A stretch of 50,009 bases of DNA from Actinomycetes bacterium (GCA_030426515.1 JAUHYM010000003.1:1-50009); one strand, 5' to 3'. Numbered from the stretch's first letter, positions 1-9,694 are shown. A program made the numbers and translations. Notes: generated from the letters alone by a model not told the origin.

Positions 1-88
1 ATCAGGGCATTTACGCGCGTCCACGGGTCCGCACTCCACGCACTCCAGACACTCCACACTCCCCGCCCACGCGGTCCTCGGGATCCTC

Positions 89-101
89 GGGGTCACCTGG
101 G
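89..101. repeat. Arm-like repeat, left end of element 1
   Basis: GGGGTCACCTGGG, identical to 21639-21651 and embedded in about 90 bp of similar sequence. It is proposed to be a recombinase arm-type site because the same motif recurs at fixed distances from the tRNA-Ser fragments. Confidence 0.5.
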
Positions 102-131
102 ACGACCACCGCACCGCCGCTTCCGACTCGA

Positions 132-452
132 TCAGGCGTCCAGGCGGTGCGACCAGTAGCCCGGCCGACGCGACTCGTGCGCGTACGCGAGGACGAACAC
201 CTCACCACCACGGACCGCATACACGAGCTGGTACGGGAACTTGCCGAGATGCCACGTGCGAACCATCGGATCACGCCGACGTCCGCGATGCGGCGGTGGC
301 GCATCCGGCCACTGCAGGATCAGTTCGGCCGCAGCCTCGACCACATCCGCGAACTCGTCGCCAAGCCTGCCGTCGTCGATCCCCAGGTAGCGGTCGTGCG
401 CGTCGAGGAACTCCTCGCGAGCCTCGGGGTGCTCGTTCCAGTCGAGCGTCAC
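132..452 (-). CDS. RelE/ParE-family toxin of a type II toxin-antitoxin system
   Basis: A 106-residue protein of the size and pattern of ParE/RelE toxins. The N-terminal helical part contains EAREEFLDAHDRY, and the C-terminal beta-rich half contains PMVRTWHLGKFPYQLVYAV and VLAYAHESRRPGYW, matching the family's R-x-F-P-Y-x-l-x-Y and fvlAv-H-rR-P-g-YW segments. Members either cleave ribosome-bound mRNA or poison gyrase; the sequence does not say which. It starts with GTG inside the stop of the antitoxin gene (GTGA overlap), so the two are translationally coupled with the antitoxin first. It sits about 30 bp from an element-end repeat, so it probably acts as an addiction module for the island. 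Confidence 0.85.
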   Translation of the reverse strand: MTLDWNEHPEAREEFLDAHDRYLGIDDGRLGDEFADVVEAAAELILQWPDAPPPHRGRRRDPMVRTWHLGKFPYQLVYAVRGGEVFVLAYAHESRRPGYWSHRLDA

Positions 453-688
453 TTGCGCCGAGCGGCCGACCGCGCCCGCGCGATAGCGAGCGTCTCCCTT
501 CCGCTGACCGGCGCGACCGTGCCACTCGTCAGCTCCTCCAGCCGACGCTCGATCGCCTCATCCCACGCGGCATCGACCGCGGCCTGCTCCGCCGCGTCGA
601 CCTGCTGCAGTGCCATCGCCGCGATCTCGCGCTCGTCGGCATCGAGGGCCCTGCCCGCCTCGATGAAATCCGCCAGCCTCGGAGTCAT
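449..688 (-). CDS. Antitoxin of the ParE/RelE-type module (addiction module protein)
   Basis: A 79-residue acidic helical protein beginning MTPRLADFIEAGRAL, with a helix containing VDAAWDEAIERRLEEL, typical of the short unstable antitoxins that pair with ParE/RelE toxins. The ATG at 688 is chosen over upstream codons because a G-rich ribosome-binding site (ctggggg) precedes it and the family normally begins here. The bases just upstream (AGTGTACG) are conserved before the decayed second copy at 21943, suggesting a shared autoregulated promoter. It probably neutralises the adjacent toxin and represses the pair. Confidence 0.8.
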   Translation of the reverse strand: MTPRLADFIEAGRALDADEREIAAMALQQVDAAEQAAVDAAWDEAIERRLEELTSGTVAPVSGRETLAIARARSAARRK

Positions 689-848
689 GCCCCCAGTGTA
701 CGACTCCGCACCGACACCGGCCATTGCGATCGCGGGATCCCTGCGAGACGCGCGACGGTTCGGCATAACTGCGGCCTCCGCTGGGCGCCGGGTTCGCCCA
801 CCAGTCGAATGTCATCGAGGGCGGCGGGCACGGAGCCTGACCGGCTGG

Positions 849-1368
849 TCAGCCGAACGTCCTCAAGGACTCCTCGGCACTGGCTGCGATCGAGCTGGGA
901 TCCCCCGCTACATCGATCGTGACGCCGTCCTCGTCATCCTCGAGCGGCTCGAGAGTATCCAGTTGCGAATCGAGCAGCGCCGGGGGCATGAAGTGGTCGG
1001 TGCGTGCCGCGGCACGCTCGGCGAGCAGTTCGCGCGAGCCGACGAGGTGCACGAACGCCACGCCAGGACATGCGGCGCGCAGCCGGTCGCGGTAGGCGCG
1101 CTTCAGCGCTGAACACGCCAGCACCACTCCCCCGGCGTCGCGTCCGGCGGCGAGCCGTTCGCCGACCGCGTCGAGCCATGGCCATCGGTCGTCGTCGTCC
1201 AACGGGATCCCCGCGGACATTCGCGACATTCGCCGCCGGATGGAGATCGTCAGCGTCGGCAGAGCCCACGCCGAGGCGGTCCGCCAACAGTTCGGCAACG
1301 GTGGACTTTCCTACCGCCGACACGCCCATCACCACGACGACGGGCGAGCCGTGAAATGGAGCGGTCAC
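849..1368 (-). pseudogene. gntK: Gluconokinase, frameshifted
   Basis: The N-terminal frame reads VVVMGVSAVGKSTVAELLADRLG (P-loop GVSAVGKST) and ADADDLHPAANVA, characteristic of GntK-type gluconokinase. Coding then continues in another frame with MSAGIPLDDDDRWPWLDAVG and CSALKRAYRDRLR to a normal C-terminus. The break is near 1215-1225, where the expected AAG-ATG (K-M) reads AATG, consistent with loss of two bases. The intact enzyme phosphorylates D-gluconate to 6-phosphogluconate. The gene starts (GTG, 1368) one base after the manD stop and is the last gene of the uronate operon. A small imperfect inverted repeat (CTGACC..GGTCAG) overlaps its stop. Confidence 0.8.
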
Positions 1369-1369
1369 G

Positions 1370-2607
1370 TCACCAGTCGTGGACGGTGCCGTCGGCGAGC
1401 CGGTTGTAGGGCAGGTAGGCCTGCTCGTACGGATACTTCCCCGCCTCGTCGACGTTCAGTTCGACACCGAGCCCGGGCTGGTCGCCCGGGTGCAGGAGTC
1501 CATCCTGCCAGGTGAACGACTGCTCGAAGACCTGGTCGGTGCGGTGCCCGTGGCGCATGTACTCCTGGATGCCGAAGTTGTGGATGCTGAGACCCAGGTG
1601 CATTGCGGCAGCCATCCCGACCGGGGAGATGTCGGTCGGGCCGTGCATCCCGGACTTGATCTGGTACATCGCCGCGTAGTCGAGGGTCTTCTTCAACGGG
1701 GTGATCCCACCCATGTGGGTGACCGCGCCGCGGACGTAGTCGATGAGCTGCTCCCGGATCAGGTCCTTGAAGTCCCACACGGTGTTGAAGATCTCCCCGA
1801 TCGCCAACGGGGTCGTGGTGTGCTGCCGCACCAGCCGCTACGCTTCCGCGTTCTCTGCCGGGGTGCAGTCCTCGAGCCAGAACAGGTCGTACGGCTCGAG
1901 CGCCTTGCCCAGCTTCGCCGCCTGGATCGGGGTCATCCGGTGGTGCCCGTCGTGCAGCAGCGGGATGTCGGGACCGAACTCGTTCCGCACCGCCTCGAAC
2001 ACCCCCGGCAGATGGTTCAGGTACGCGCGGGTGTCCCAGTCCTCCTGCACCGGCTTCGCCCCACGCCGGGCCGGCTCATGGTCGTACCGGGCCTCACCCC
2101 CACCAGTATCGGCGGACTGCGACGCGATCCCATAGATCGCCTTCAACCCCGGCACCCCCGTCTGGATCCGGATAGCCTTGTACCCCTGCTCCAGGTGCGA
2201 GCGGACACTGTCGAACAGCTCGGGGATCTCCTTCCCCGACGCGTGCCCGTACGCCATCAGCCCGCTACGGCTGGCCCCGCCGAGCAGCTGGTACACCGGC
2301 ATCCCCGCCGCCTTGCCCTTGATATCCCACAACGCCATATCGACCGCCGCCGACGCCGCCATCGTCACCGGACCCGCCGCCAATACGCCGACCGGTACAG
2401 GAACTGCCACGTGTCCTCGATCTTGCCGGCATCGCCGCCGATGAGCAGCGGCACCACATGCTCCCGCAGGTACGCGACCACCGCGAGCTCCCGCCCGTTG
2501 AGGGTCGCATCCCCGAGCCCGGTCAGACCGTCCACCGTCGTGATCTTCAGCGTCACGAAATTGCGGTCCGGGCTGGTCACGATGACCTCGGCCTTATCGA
2601 TGATCAT
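1370..2607 (-). pseudogene. manD: D-mannonate dehydratase (ManD/RspA-like, enolase superfamily), doubly disrupted
   Basis: The parts read as a normal member of about 410 residues: [93 protein letters not shown], and the C-terminal [16 protein letters not shown]. Two lesions are visible. One base appears to be missing from a G run near 2381-2386 (WRRG becomes WRRVR-stop). A TAG at 1838-1840 interrupts [12 protein letters not shown], where Leu or Phe is expected. The start at 2607 has a strong AAAGGAG. The intact enzyme would convert D-mannonate to 2-keto-3-deoxygluconate, after UxaC and UxuB in the pathway. Confidence 0.85.
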
Positions 2608-2645
2608 GGGTACTCCTTTGAGCGAAACGGATGAAGGCGTGCGGT

Positions 2646-4031
2646 CTATCGAGCGGACGTCGCGACCTCCGGGGAAGCCGACAGAGACCGGAGCGCGCGC
2701 ACGGAGGTGAGGAAATCGGAGTCGTCGGCGAGCGTTGGCGAGACCAGCCGGACGAGCGCTTCGACAGGATCCGGCGCGGTGAGAGCGGCGGCGACCTCGT
2801 CGGCGCGCGCATCGGGTGCTCCCGGCCGCGCATGGAGCCAGTCGATCCACACGGCGATCGCCTGGGCGCTGGCCTGAGCGGACCTTCCGGCAGCGACCGA
2901 CCGCTCCGCGACCGCCGCGAACCGGAACTCGACCTTGGTCGACGACTCGGGGGCGATCTGCGCGAGACGGTGGACGATGCGGGGATTGGAGAACCGCTCG
3001 ATGAGCTGCTCCCGGTACCGGATGTGTTCGGTGCCCGCCGGCAGGCACTGCACCGCTTCCACCCAGAACGCGTCCACGTGCGCACGGCATTCCGCGTCCG
3101 CATTCGCTTCGGCGACGGTCTCGTGACCCCGCAGTTGGCCGGCGAAGGTCAGGATGCTGTGCGCGCCGTTGAGCAGCCACAGCTTCCGGTTCTCCCACGG
3201 CTCGATGTCGTCGACGAACCGCGCACCCGCGGTCTCCCACGCCGGCCGCCCAGCCGGGAAGTCACCGGCGAGCACCCAATCCGCGAACGGCTCGGTGACC
3301 ACGGGGAACTCGTCGATCCAACCGGCGTCCGCCACGGCATCCGGCGCCTCAGCGACGTGCGGAGTGATCCGGTCCACCGAGGTGCTCACGAAGGAGACGT
3401 TGTGGTCGATCCACGCGGCGAGGTCGTGGTGGATCATCCGGGCGAACTCTCGCAGGCGGTGCCGCACGTACGGACCGTTGTCGGGGATGTTGTCGCAGGG
3501 CACGATCGCGATCGGCCCCGCATCGGCACGGCGTCGCGCCTCGAGTGCGGTAGCCAGTCGGCCGAGGACGGTGCGGGCAGCGGGAACCCCGGCCCGCGCG
3601 TCGGCGAGGTCGGCGCGGAGATCCGGGTCGGCGAGGTCGGGGGCGCCGTCGCCACGGACCCGGTAGCCGCTCTCGGTGACGGTGAGGGTGATCACCGCGA
3701 CCTGCGGGTCGGCGACGACATGGCACAGCCGATCGATGTCGTGTCCTGTGGCGGCTTCGACGACGCTGGTGACGATCTCGACTCGATCGCCCCTGGGCCC
3801 GCGCTCGACGAGCGTGAACAACCCGTCCTGGGCGTTCAGCATGTCCGCCGCGTGCGCAGTACGCCGGGTGAAGGCGGCGATCCCCCAGTCGGCGGCGTCG
3901 GCGGCGTGGGCGGTGTACCAGGCCTGGTGGGCGCGGAAGAAGTGGCCGAGTCCCAGGTGGACGATGCGGACGGGCGGCGCGTGCGTTTCGGCGGCGCGGC
4001 GCAGCGGGGCGAGTGTGTCGGTGCCGGTCAT
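2646..4031 (-). CDS. uxuB: Fructuronate reductase / mannonate oxidoreductase (mannitol dehydrogenase family)
   Basis: A 461-residue protein of the polyol-specific long-chain dehydrogenase family. The N-terminal Rossmann part has [19 protein letters not shown]. The substrate domain holds [30 protein letters not shown] and the conserved [16 protein letters not shown], in which the Lys, Asn and His are typical catalytic residues. The ATG at 4031 overlaps the uxaC stop (ATGA). In this operon it most likely reduces D-fructuronate to D-mannonate with NADH. Tagaturonate or mannitol as substrate cannot be excluded from sequence, but the neighbouring uxaC and manD favour fructuronate. Confidence 0.85.
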   Translation of the reverse strand: MTGTDTLAPLRRAAETHAPPVRIVHLGLGHFFRAHQAWYTAHAADAADWGIAAFTRRTAHAADMLNAQDGLFTLVERGPRGDRVEIVTSVVEAATGHDIDRLCHVVADPQVAVITLTVTESGYRVRGDGAPDLADPDLRADLADARAGVPAARTVLGRLATALEARRRADAGPIAIVPCDNIPDNGPYVRHRLREFARMIHHDLAAWIDHNVSFVSTSVDRITPHVAEAPDAVADAGWIDEFPVVTEPFADWVLAGDFPAGRPAWETAGARFVDDIEPWENRKLWLLNGAHSILTFAGQLRGHETVAEANADAECRAHVDAFWVEAVQCLPAGTEHIRYREQLIERFSNPRIVHRLAQIAPESSTKVEFRFAAVAERSVAAGRSAQASAQAIAVWIDWLHARPGAPDARADEVAAALTAPDPVEALVRLVSPTLADDSDFLTSVRALRSLSASPEVATSAR

Positions 4032-5386
4032 AGCTTGAACACCTCGCGTGGGATCGCGTCGACCAGGTCGTCGGCGATTCGTTCGGCGGTGGCGAGCGGC
4101 ACCCGCCCCGCGGTCACCAGCCGGGCGAGGTAGGCGGCGTCGGCGCGGCGCGCGGTGGCGTGGCGTGCCGGAATCGATAGGAACGCGCGGGTGTCGTCGA
4201 TGAACCCGGAGGTCCGGTAGAAGCCGGCGGTCTCGGTGACGGCGGCTCGGAACCTGCCCATCGCGTCGGGGGCGTCCAGGAACCACCACGGCGCCCCGAC
4301 GTACACGCTCGGGTAGAAGCCGGCGAGCGGCGCGAGTTCGCGGGAGAAGTTCGTCTCGTCGACGGTGAACAGAACGAGGTGGAAGTCCTTCTCGAGCCCG
4401 AATCGCTCCAGCAACGGGCGCATGCCGCGGGTGAACGAGGTCGGCACGGGGATGTCGTGACCGGTGTCTGGTCCGAACCGGTCGTACGTCGCGGTGCTGT
4501 GGTTGCGGAGCACACCGGCGTGGACGGTCATCACGAGGCCGTCGTCGACACTCATCCGCGCCATCTGCAGCAGCATGTGGGCACGGAAGGTGCGGCGCTG
4601 GGCGGCATCCGCGGTTCCGGCCACGACGGCGGCGAACAGGGTCTGCGCCTCGTGCGCGGGCAGGTCGAGGGTGAGCGGCTCTTCGACACCATGGTCGGTC
4701 GAGACGGCACCATGCCGAACGAAATGCTCGCGGCGGGACTCGAGGGACGCGAGGTAGCCGGCGAACGTCGCGGGCTGGGAAGTCGCACCCAGCAACGCCG
4801 CGATGCGCTCAGCGAAGTCCGCGCCGTCCGGGTCGAGGTACGCGTCGGGCCGGAACGTCGGCAGCACGCGACCGCCGAGGTTCCGAGTCGCGAGCGCGGC
4901 GTGGTGGGCCAGGTCATCGAGCGGGTCGTCGGTGGTCGCCAGAACACTGATGTCGAACCGGCGGAACAGGTGCTGCGGACGGAACTGCGGGGTGGCGAGT
5001 TGCTCCCCGACTCTGTCGTAGATCGCATCCGCGTTCTCGGCGGTGAGGGGCAGGTGGATGTCGAGGACCTCGGTGAGCTCGCTCTCCAGCCACGCGCCTG
5101 ACGCGGTTCCGGCGAACCGGTGCCAGTTCTCGGCGAGCAACCGCCAGGTGCGTCGCGGGTGCTCATCGGTCAGGTCGCCGAGATCGATGCCCGCCGCGTG
5201 CAGCATCCTCGTGATGTAGTGGTCCTTCGTCACGAACAGCTCGGCCGCGTTGCGGAACGGCTGGTCGTCGGCGAGGAGCTGGGCAGGGACATGCCCGTGC
5301 GGCGAGATGATCGGCGCGTCCGCGACACGCGCGTACAGATCGCGGGCGATGCTCTCAGCGGACCGGTCGTGCATCGAGGCGCTCAC
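4028..5386 (-). CDS. uxaC: Glucuronate/galacturonate isomerase
   Basis: A 452-residue protein matching UxaC in length and motifs: PIISPHGHVPAQLLADDQPF near the N-terminus (metal-binding HGH), TKDHYITRMLHAAGI, LATTDDPLDDLAHHAAL, and LVMTVHAGVLRNHS in the middle. It isomerises D-glucuronate to D-fructuronate, or D-galacturonate to D-tagaturonate, in the cytoplasm and opens the uronate branch followed by UxuB and ManD. It starts with GTG at 5386, overlapping the stop of the GH2 remnant, so it was built to be coupled to a glycosidase upstream. Intact. Confidence 0.92.
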   Translation of the reverse strand: MSASMHDRSAESIARDLYARVADAPIISPHGHVPAQLLADDQPFRNAAELFVTKDHYITRMLHAAGIDLGDLTDEHPRRTWRLLAENWHRFAGTASGAWLESELTEVLDIHLPLTAENADAIYDRVGEQLATPQFRPQHLFRRFDISVLATTDDPLDDLAHHAALATRNLGGRVLPTFRPDAYLDPDGADFAERIAALLGATSQPATFAGYLASLESRREHFVRHGAVSTDHGVEEPLTLDLPAHEAQTLFAAVVAGTADAAQRRTFRAHMLLQMARMSVDDGLVMTVHAGVLRNHSTATYDRFGPDTGHDIPVPTSFTRGMRPLLERFGLEKDFHLVLFTVDETNFSRELAPLAGFYPSVYVGAPWWFLDAPDAMGRFRAAVTETAGFYRTSGFIDDTRAFLSIPARHATARRADAAYLARLVTAGRVPLATAERIADDLVDAIPREVFKL

Positions 5387-5862
5387 TTCGCAATGGTGTT
5401 GAGCTGCGCGTTCAGCGCCGCGACGCTCTCGATCGGGACCTCACCGGCTTCGCGGATGAGCTTCTCAACGCTCATCCGGTCGACGATGGCCTGCATCGCG
5501 GGCGGGATCTCGACGCCGCGGCCGACCTCGCCGCGGCTGGTCGCAACCGCCTCGAGCACGGAGGCGATCACCCGGGCACCGTCCTCGGACTGCTTGATGT
5601 CACCCAGGGTGTCGCGGATCGAGAAGAAACCGTCGGGGCTCGGCAGCTCGGCGTCGTCGAACCAGTTCGCGATGCTCGTGGTGGGCATGACAGCGGCCGA
5701 CGGCGCCTCGTCGACCTTGCGCAGCGTGATGGTGTCGACGAGGTCACCCGATCGTGCGGTGATCTCGTGCTCGCCGGAGAGGGGGACGTGGAAGCGGAAC
5801 GCCCGCTCACCGGTCGTGGTGGAGTGGACCTCGCCGTCGACGAACAGTGTCACCTCGCGCTG
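5383..5862 (-). pseudogene. C-terminal remnant of a glycoside hydrolase family 2 enzyme
   Basis: Only about the last 155 residues remain: the C-terminal beta-sandwich (EVTLFVDGEVHST...FRFHVPLSGEHEITARSG) and the tail typical of bacterial GH2 beta-galactosidases and beta-glucuronidases (SIANWFDDAELPSPDGFFSIRDTLGDI). The catalytic barrel is absent. The coding sequence starts abruptly near 5862, inside the tail of the upstream epimerase gene and in a different frame, as expected for a deletion that fused two operon genes. It still ends in a GTGA overlap with uxaC. If translated, it should have no glycosidase activity. Confidence 0.75.
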
Positions 5863-7297
5863 TGACCGGAACGGTCGCGTACAGCTGCGCCAGGAAGCGG
5901 TTGCGCTCGGCCTGGACCTCATACGACGCGCTATCGCGGACGCAGTCGGGGCACCAGTGGCCAGCTTTCAGGACGAGCCGGGGGCTTGCCGCGAACACGT
6001 GACCGAAGGCGCACCTCCAGGCCAGCGGCGTCGAGATGTCGCCGCGAGCGACGTCGCGTGAGACGAGGGCGCCGCCGCGGAAGTCGGCTGCACCGCCATA
6101 GACGTCGGCATCCCAGGCGGAGGTCGGTACCTCCTCGTCGTACCCGTGCTCGAGGGAGGTCGGCACACGAGACGGCTGCGGCGCTTCGAACGACGACCAG
6201 TCGCCGATCGCGCGCCAGGCCTCGTGCGACCCGAAGTGGGCGCGGATCTCCTCGTGTGCGCCGGCGCGGATCGCGTGCATCGTGCCGCGCGGCCTGCGGG
6301 CGAGGGGCTTCATGACGAGGTGCTTCACGATCCACGACGGCACCCTGCCGGCCGAGCGGACGGATGCCGGCGCCGCCGTGACCGCGCGGGCGACGGCATC
6401 CTCGAAGGTGTCCTCCCGGAACGGGACGAGCTCGTCGAGCCGGTCGCTGTCGGTGTACCACTGGCCGTGGAAGTTGCCGGTGGCGAACCAGTTTCGGTCG
6501 TACCAGGTGCGGATGTCGCGCACGCCCATGGCGCCGCCGATGGCGAGCTGGAGTTCCCAATTGGTCAGCCGCCAGCCCTCGCCGCCGCCGATGTTGTATA
6601 CGCCGCCCCAGAACTCCTCGGCGGTTGCGCCGGCCGCGATGCGGGCGAGGAGGCGTGCCGAGTCCTCCGCCGAGACCCATTCCATGACCCCGGCGAAGGG
6701 CGAGTGGGTCATGATCGGGTCGCGGATCTCGAGCATGCCGGGGTGGAAGATGCCGGTCTGGCGCAGCCACGCCCATCTCGGCAGCCCGGACTCGAGCAGG
6801 AGCTTCTCGGCGATGACTTTCGTCTGCCCGTATTCGTCGAGGTGCGAGACGCGGATCGGGTCGCCGACGCGGCCCCAGTGAATGGGCGCCTGGCGATCGC
6901 CGGTCTGCGCGACCGACCCCACCCCGACGACCGCCACTGCGCCGGGGTCGGGTAGCGCCTTCACGGCGCGGATGATGTTCTGCATCGCGCCGATGTTGAC
7001 CCGGTGGGCGAGCTTCGGCTTCTCGTCGGCGAGGGGCGAGACCACGGCGCCGACGTGCAGGATCACGTCCACACCGTCGATCGCCTTCGCGACGTCGGCG
7101 TACCGAGTGAGGTCGCCCCATGCGATTTCGAGGTTGGGTATGTCGGCGAACTCGGCGAGCACCTCGCGGTCGCGCACGGTCGGCTGTGCAAACGCCCGCA
7201 CCCGGACCTCGGGGTGAGTGCGCAGCTCGCGCAGCGTGGCGCGCCCCCAGTTCCCGGTTGCTCCGGTCAGCAGCGCGGTGCGCTTCGTCGTGGTCAT
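5807..7297 (-). CDS. NAD-dependent epimerase/dehydratase-family oxidoreductase with C-terminal zinc-ribbon-like region, 3' end altered
   Basis: An extended short-chain dehydrogenase: TGATGNWGRATLREL (GxxGxxG dinucleotide site) at residues 9-23, VILHVGAVVSPLADEKPK, and the active-site pattern YGQTKVIAEK. After the roughly 350-residue core is an extra region with WRCAFGHVFAASPRLVLKAGHWCPDC (two paired cysteines) that may bind metal. The last 20 or so residues (VPVTARGDTVRRRRGPLHHDR) look like read-through into GH2 remnant DNA, so the native C-terminus is probably lost. It starts in an ATGA overlap with the GH43-like gene. In a uronate operon it may oxidise or epimerise a sugar or uronate; the substrate is unknown. 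Confidence 0.7.
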   Translation of the reverse strand: MTTTKRTALLTGATGNWGRATLRELRTHPEVRVRAFAQPTVRDREVLAEFADIPNLEIAWGDLTRYADVAKAIDGVDVILHVGAVVSPLADEKPKLAHRVNIGAMQNIIRAVKALPDPGAVAVVGVGSVAQTGDRQAPIHWGRVGDPIRVSHLDEYGQTKVIAEKLLLESGLPRWAWLRQTGIFHPGMLEIRDPIMTHSPFAGVMEWVSAEDSARLLARIAAGATAEEFWGGVYNIGGGEGWRLTNWELQLAIGGAMGVRDIRTWYDRNWFATGNFHGQWYTDSDRLDELVPFREDTFEDAVARAVTAAPASVRSAGRVPSWIVKHLVMKPLARRPRGTMHAIRAGAHEEIRAHFGSHEAWRAIGDWSSFEAPQPSRVPTSLEHGYDEEVPTSAWDADVYGGAADFRGGALVSRDVARGDISTPLAWRCAFGHVFAASPRLVLKAGHWCPDCVRDSASYEVQAERNRFLAQLYATVPVTARGDTVRRRRGPLHHDR

Positions 7298-8763
7298 TCG
7301 GGTGCTCCTCCGAGTTCGAAGTCGGCGAGGGCGAGTCGGCCCCGGCCCCGGTAGGTGAACAGCAGCTCGACCTCGCCGCCCGGGTGGGTGATCGGCTGCG
7401 GTGCGCTCGTGGTCCAGGCGGATGACGGTGTGACCTGGATCCGTGCCAGCAGGTCACCCTCGTCGGTGGTGATGTTGAGGTGACCGCGGGCCGTGCCGCG
7501 GTACGTGACCGTCAGCGTTCCGCCGAGGTCGGTGAAGCTGCGGAATCCGACACTCGCGCCGCGCCTCAGGTTGTCGACGTACTGGCGCGGCCCCTCTTCC
7601 TGCGTGAGGTACGGCTGGAAGCGGTGCCGGAGCATCGAGTAGGTTGCGCCGCCCCACCAGCCCGTCAGCCGGCAGGCGATGCGGGCGCTGTAGCGGCCGA
7701 CGCCGGGCAGCGGCGCGTCGCGCAGTCCCGAGCTCGACAGGCGCACGTGCCCGAAGGTGCCGTCCGGGTGCAGATCGATAGGCTCTGCCCACGCTTGTCG
7801 CGCCGCCTGCCGCCCGTCGGTGTGCCGGTGCGAGAAGACGTACCACCGGCCGCCGATCCGCTCGACGCAGCCGTGGTTGTTGCCGAACGGCATGACCCCG
7901 CCGAGCAGGCTGCGACGGCTTCCGATGCCGAAGTCGCCGTTGGAGACGAGCACGCCGCGGAAGGTGAACGGCCCCATCGGCGCGGTCGCGGTCGCGTAGA
8001 CGAGGTTGTGCATATGCACATCGGAGTAGACGAGGTAATAGGTGTCGCCGATGCGTCGGATGGATGACGCTTCGAACAGTTCGTGGCCTTCGAAACCGGT
8101 CCCCCGACTCTCGGTGATGTCGGGCAGCAGGCGATGCGGGCCGTCGATCACGGTGACCATGTCGGCGGCGAGTTCCATGACCATCGAGTGGTTGTTCGCG
8201 TATCCGAACCGGCGGTGCACGCGGTTCACCGCCCCGTTGCCCGTGTAGAGGTACACCCGCCCGTCGTCGACGAGCACCGCGGGGTCGAACTGCACGAGGT
8301 CGCCGGGCCGCTCCCCGACGATCAGACCGGCTGGGTCGCGCACGTGGTCCACGAATTCGTAGGGCCCGCCGGGCTGGTCGGCGACAGCGACGCCCACCCG
8401 GGAGACCGTGTCGAGGCAGTAGTACAGGTAGAAGCGGCCGTCCGGGCCCTGACAGAAGTCTGGCGCGTACAGGTAGTGGATGCCGTCCTCGGCGCCCTTG
8501 GCAAGGTTGGGGTGGCTGCCATCGTTGTAGGGGTCCTGCTCCTTGCGGTAGGCGACGCCATGGCTCGACCAGGACGTTAGGTCGTCGACCGGCGCCGACC
8601 ACACCTCGTAGTCCTCCATGCAGAACAGCGCTCCGCCGAAGCGGTCCCGGCTGCCCAGCACATAGGCGCGGTCCCCGAAGACGTGCACCTCGCCGTCGGG
8701 GATGTACACGCCTTCGGGCAGGTAGGGGTTCGCGCCGAGTGCGCTCGCGGTCTGCTCGCTCAC
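7294..8763 (-). CDS. Glycoside hydrolase family 43-like protein (beta-xylosidase/arabinofuranosidase type)
   Basis: A 489-residue protein with five-bladed propeller features: YIPDGEVHVFGDRAYVLGSRD near the N-terminus, a repeated fold with DPYNDGSHPNLAKG and YLYAPDFCQGPDGRFYLYYC, then GDLVQFDPAVLVDDGRVYLYTG, GHELFEASSIRRIGDTYYLVYSD, and a C-terminal beta-sandwich from about 370. The Asp in the opening PDG, FDPAV and the Glu of LFEASS fit the general base, pKa modulator and acid of clan GH-F. No signal peptide is seen, so it probably acts inside the cell on imported oligosaccharides. It is coupled to both neighbours by 4-base overlaps. Confidence 0.8.
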   Translation of the reverse strand: MSEQTASALGANPYLPEGVYIPDGEVHVFGDRAYVLGSRDRFGGALFCMEDYEVWSAPVDDLTSWSSHGVAYRKEQDPYNDGSHPNLAKGAEDGIHYLYAPDFCQGPDGRFYLYYCLDTVSRVGVAVADQPGGPYEFVDHVRDPAGLIVGERPGDLVQFDPAVLVDDGRVYLYTGNGAVNRVHRRFGYANNHSMVMELAADMVTVIDGPHRLLPDITESRGTGFEGHELFEASSIRRIGDTYYLVYSDVHMHNLVYATATAPMGPFTFRGVLVSNGDFGIGSRRSLLGGVMPFGNNHGCVERIGGRWYVFSHRHTDGRQAARQAWAEPIDLHPDGTFGHVRLSSSGLRDAPLPGVGRYSARIACRLTGWWGGATYSMLRHRFQPYLTQEEGPRQYVDNLRRGASVGFRSFTDLGGTLTVTYRGTARGHLNITTDEGDLLARIQVTPSSAWTTSAPQPITHPGGEVELLFTYRGRGRLALADFELGGAPE

Positions 8764-9635
8764 GCCCGGGCACCCAGTTCCCCGCGGCTGGCGGCACGGA
8801 TAACCCAGTCCACGGTGAGGGCGATGCCGGCGTCGAACGTGGGGGTGAAGGGGCGATCGAGGAAGCCGTGCGCCGCGCCGTCGACGACGTGCCGCTCGAC
8901 GTCGACGGCGCCCGCGGCCAGCTCCTGCGCGAAGGCGTCGCCGGAGGCGCGCAGGCTGTCTCGATCGGCATCGAGCATGAGGGTGCGCGGCATCCCGGCC
9001 AGGTCGTGCCCGCCGGGGAAGGCGAATGGCTCGCGCATGGCTTCGGCGGAGCCGGCGTAGTTGTGGTTCATGCGGCGAACGGTGGCCGACCGGAACTGCA
9101 CAAGGCCGTGCCGTCCGCGCAGGCGCCGGCGCAGCGCGGGTTCGAGGGGTGGCAACTGCGCGTGGAACGTCCCGTACGCGAGCACGAGCCCCGTGGGCGC
9201 CGGGCCGCCTTCGCGGACGGCTCGCAGCGCCGCGGCCGCGCTGAGGCAGGCGCCGGCGCTCGCACCGCCGAGCAGGACCGGCGCTCCGGAGCCTGCGACC
9301 GCGGCGAAGACGTCGGCGACGTCGTCGAGCGGGACCGGGAAGCGGATGCCGGGAAGGTGGCCGGCGGGCGCGTCGCGGAACCAGCTCCAGGAGGGCACGC
9401 GGCGGTAGTCGACCGCGGTCACCTCGATGCCGCGCCGGGCGAGCGCGACAGCGACGGCGTGGGATTCCAGCTGGTCGAGACCTCCGTGCGAGAACGCGCC
9501 ACCGTGCACCCAGACGAACGTCGCGTCGTGCGCGTCGCCGCGATAACGGCGGATCGGGATGCCGCCGTGGCGGCCGGCCACGGCCGCGTCGCGGATCTCG
9601 ATGCCCGTGACATCCACGTCCGTGCGGTGTCTCAT
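8760..9635 (-). CDS. Alpha/beta hydrolase (HSL-like esterase)
   Basis: A 291-residue cytoplasmic alpha/beta-hydrolase. It has the oxyanion-hole segment VWVHGGAFSHGG near residue 43, the nucleophile elbow GGASAGACLSAA (Ser of G-A-S-A-G), an acidic residue in MLDADRDSLRASG and the catalytic His in DGAAHGFLDR. Together these form the hormone-sensitive-lipase/acetyl-esterase pattern. As the first gene of the leftward operon, directly behind a LacI operator, it probably removes acetyl, feruloyl or similar groups from imported glycan fragments. The ATG at 9635 is 20 bp from the operator. The exact substrate is not predictable. Confidence 0.8.
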   Translation of the reverse strand: MRHRTDVDVTGIEIRDAAVAGRHGGIPIRRYRGDAHDATFVWVHGGAFSHGGLDQLESHAVAVALARRGIEVTAVDYRRVPSWSWFRDAPAGHLPGIRFPVPLDDVADVFAAVAGSGAPVLLGGASAGACLSAAAALRAVREGGPAPTGLVLAYGTFHAQLPPLEPALRRRLRGRHGLVQFRSATVRRMNHNYAGSAEAMREPFAFPGGHDLAGMPRTLMLDADRDSLRASGDAFAQELAAGAVDVERHVVDGAAHGFLDRPFTPTFDAGIALTVDWVIRAASRGELGARA

Positions 9636-9654
9636 GCCTTATCCGATCCCTGCC

Positions 9655-9670
9655 ACTAGCGCGCGCTAGT
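9655..9670. promoter_or_regulatory. LacI-family operator O1 (leftward operon)
   Basis: ACTAGCGCGCGCTAGT, a perfect 16-bp palindrome with the central CG typical of LacI-family sites. It lies between the esterase start and the divergent lacI-type gene. Three near copies occur in this cluster (9695, 10758, 10791). Confidence 0.8.
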
Positions 9671-9694
9671 TTGGAGCGATGCTACGGTACGCTT

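Noticed and set aside
689..848. Possible short peptide MTFDWWANP on the minus strand near gntK
   Set aside because: It has no ribosome-binding site and overlaps the antitoxin promoter region; composition is like background.
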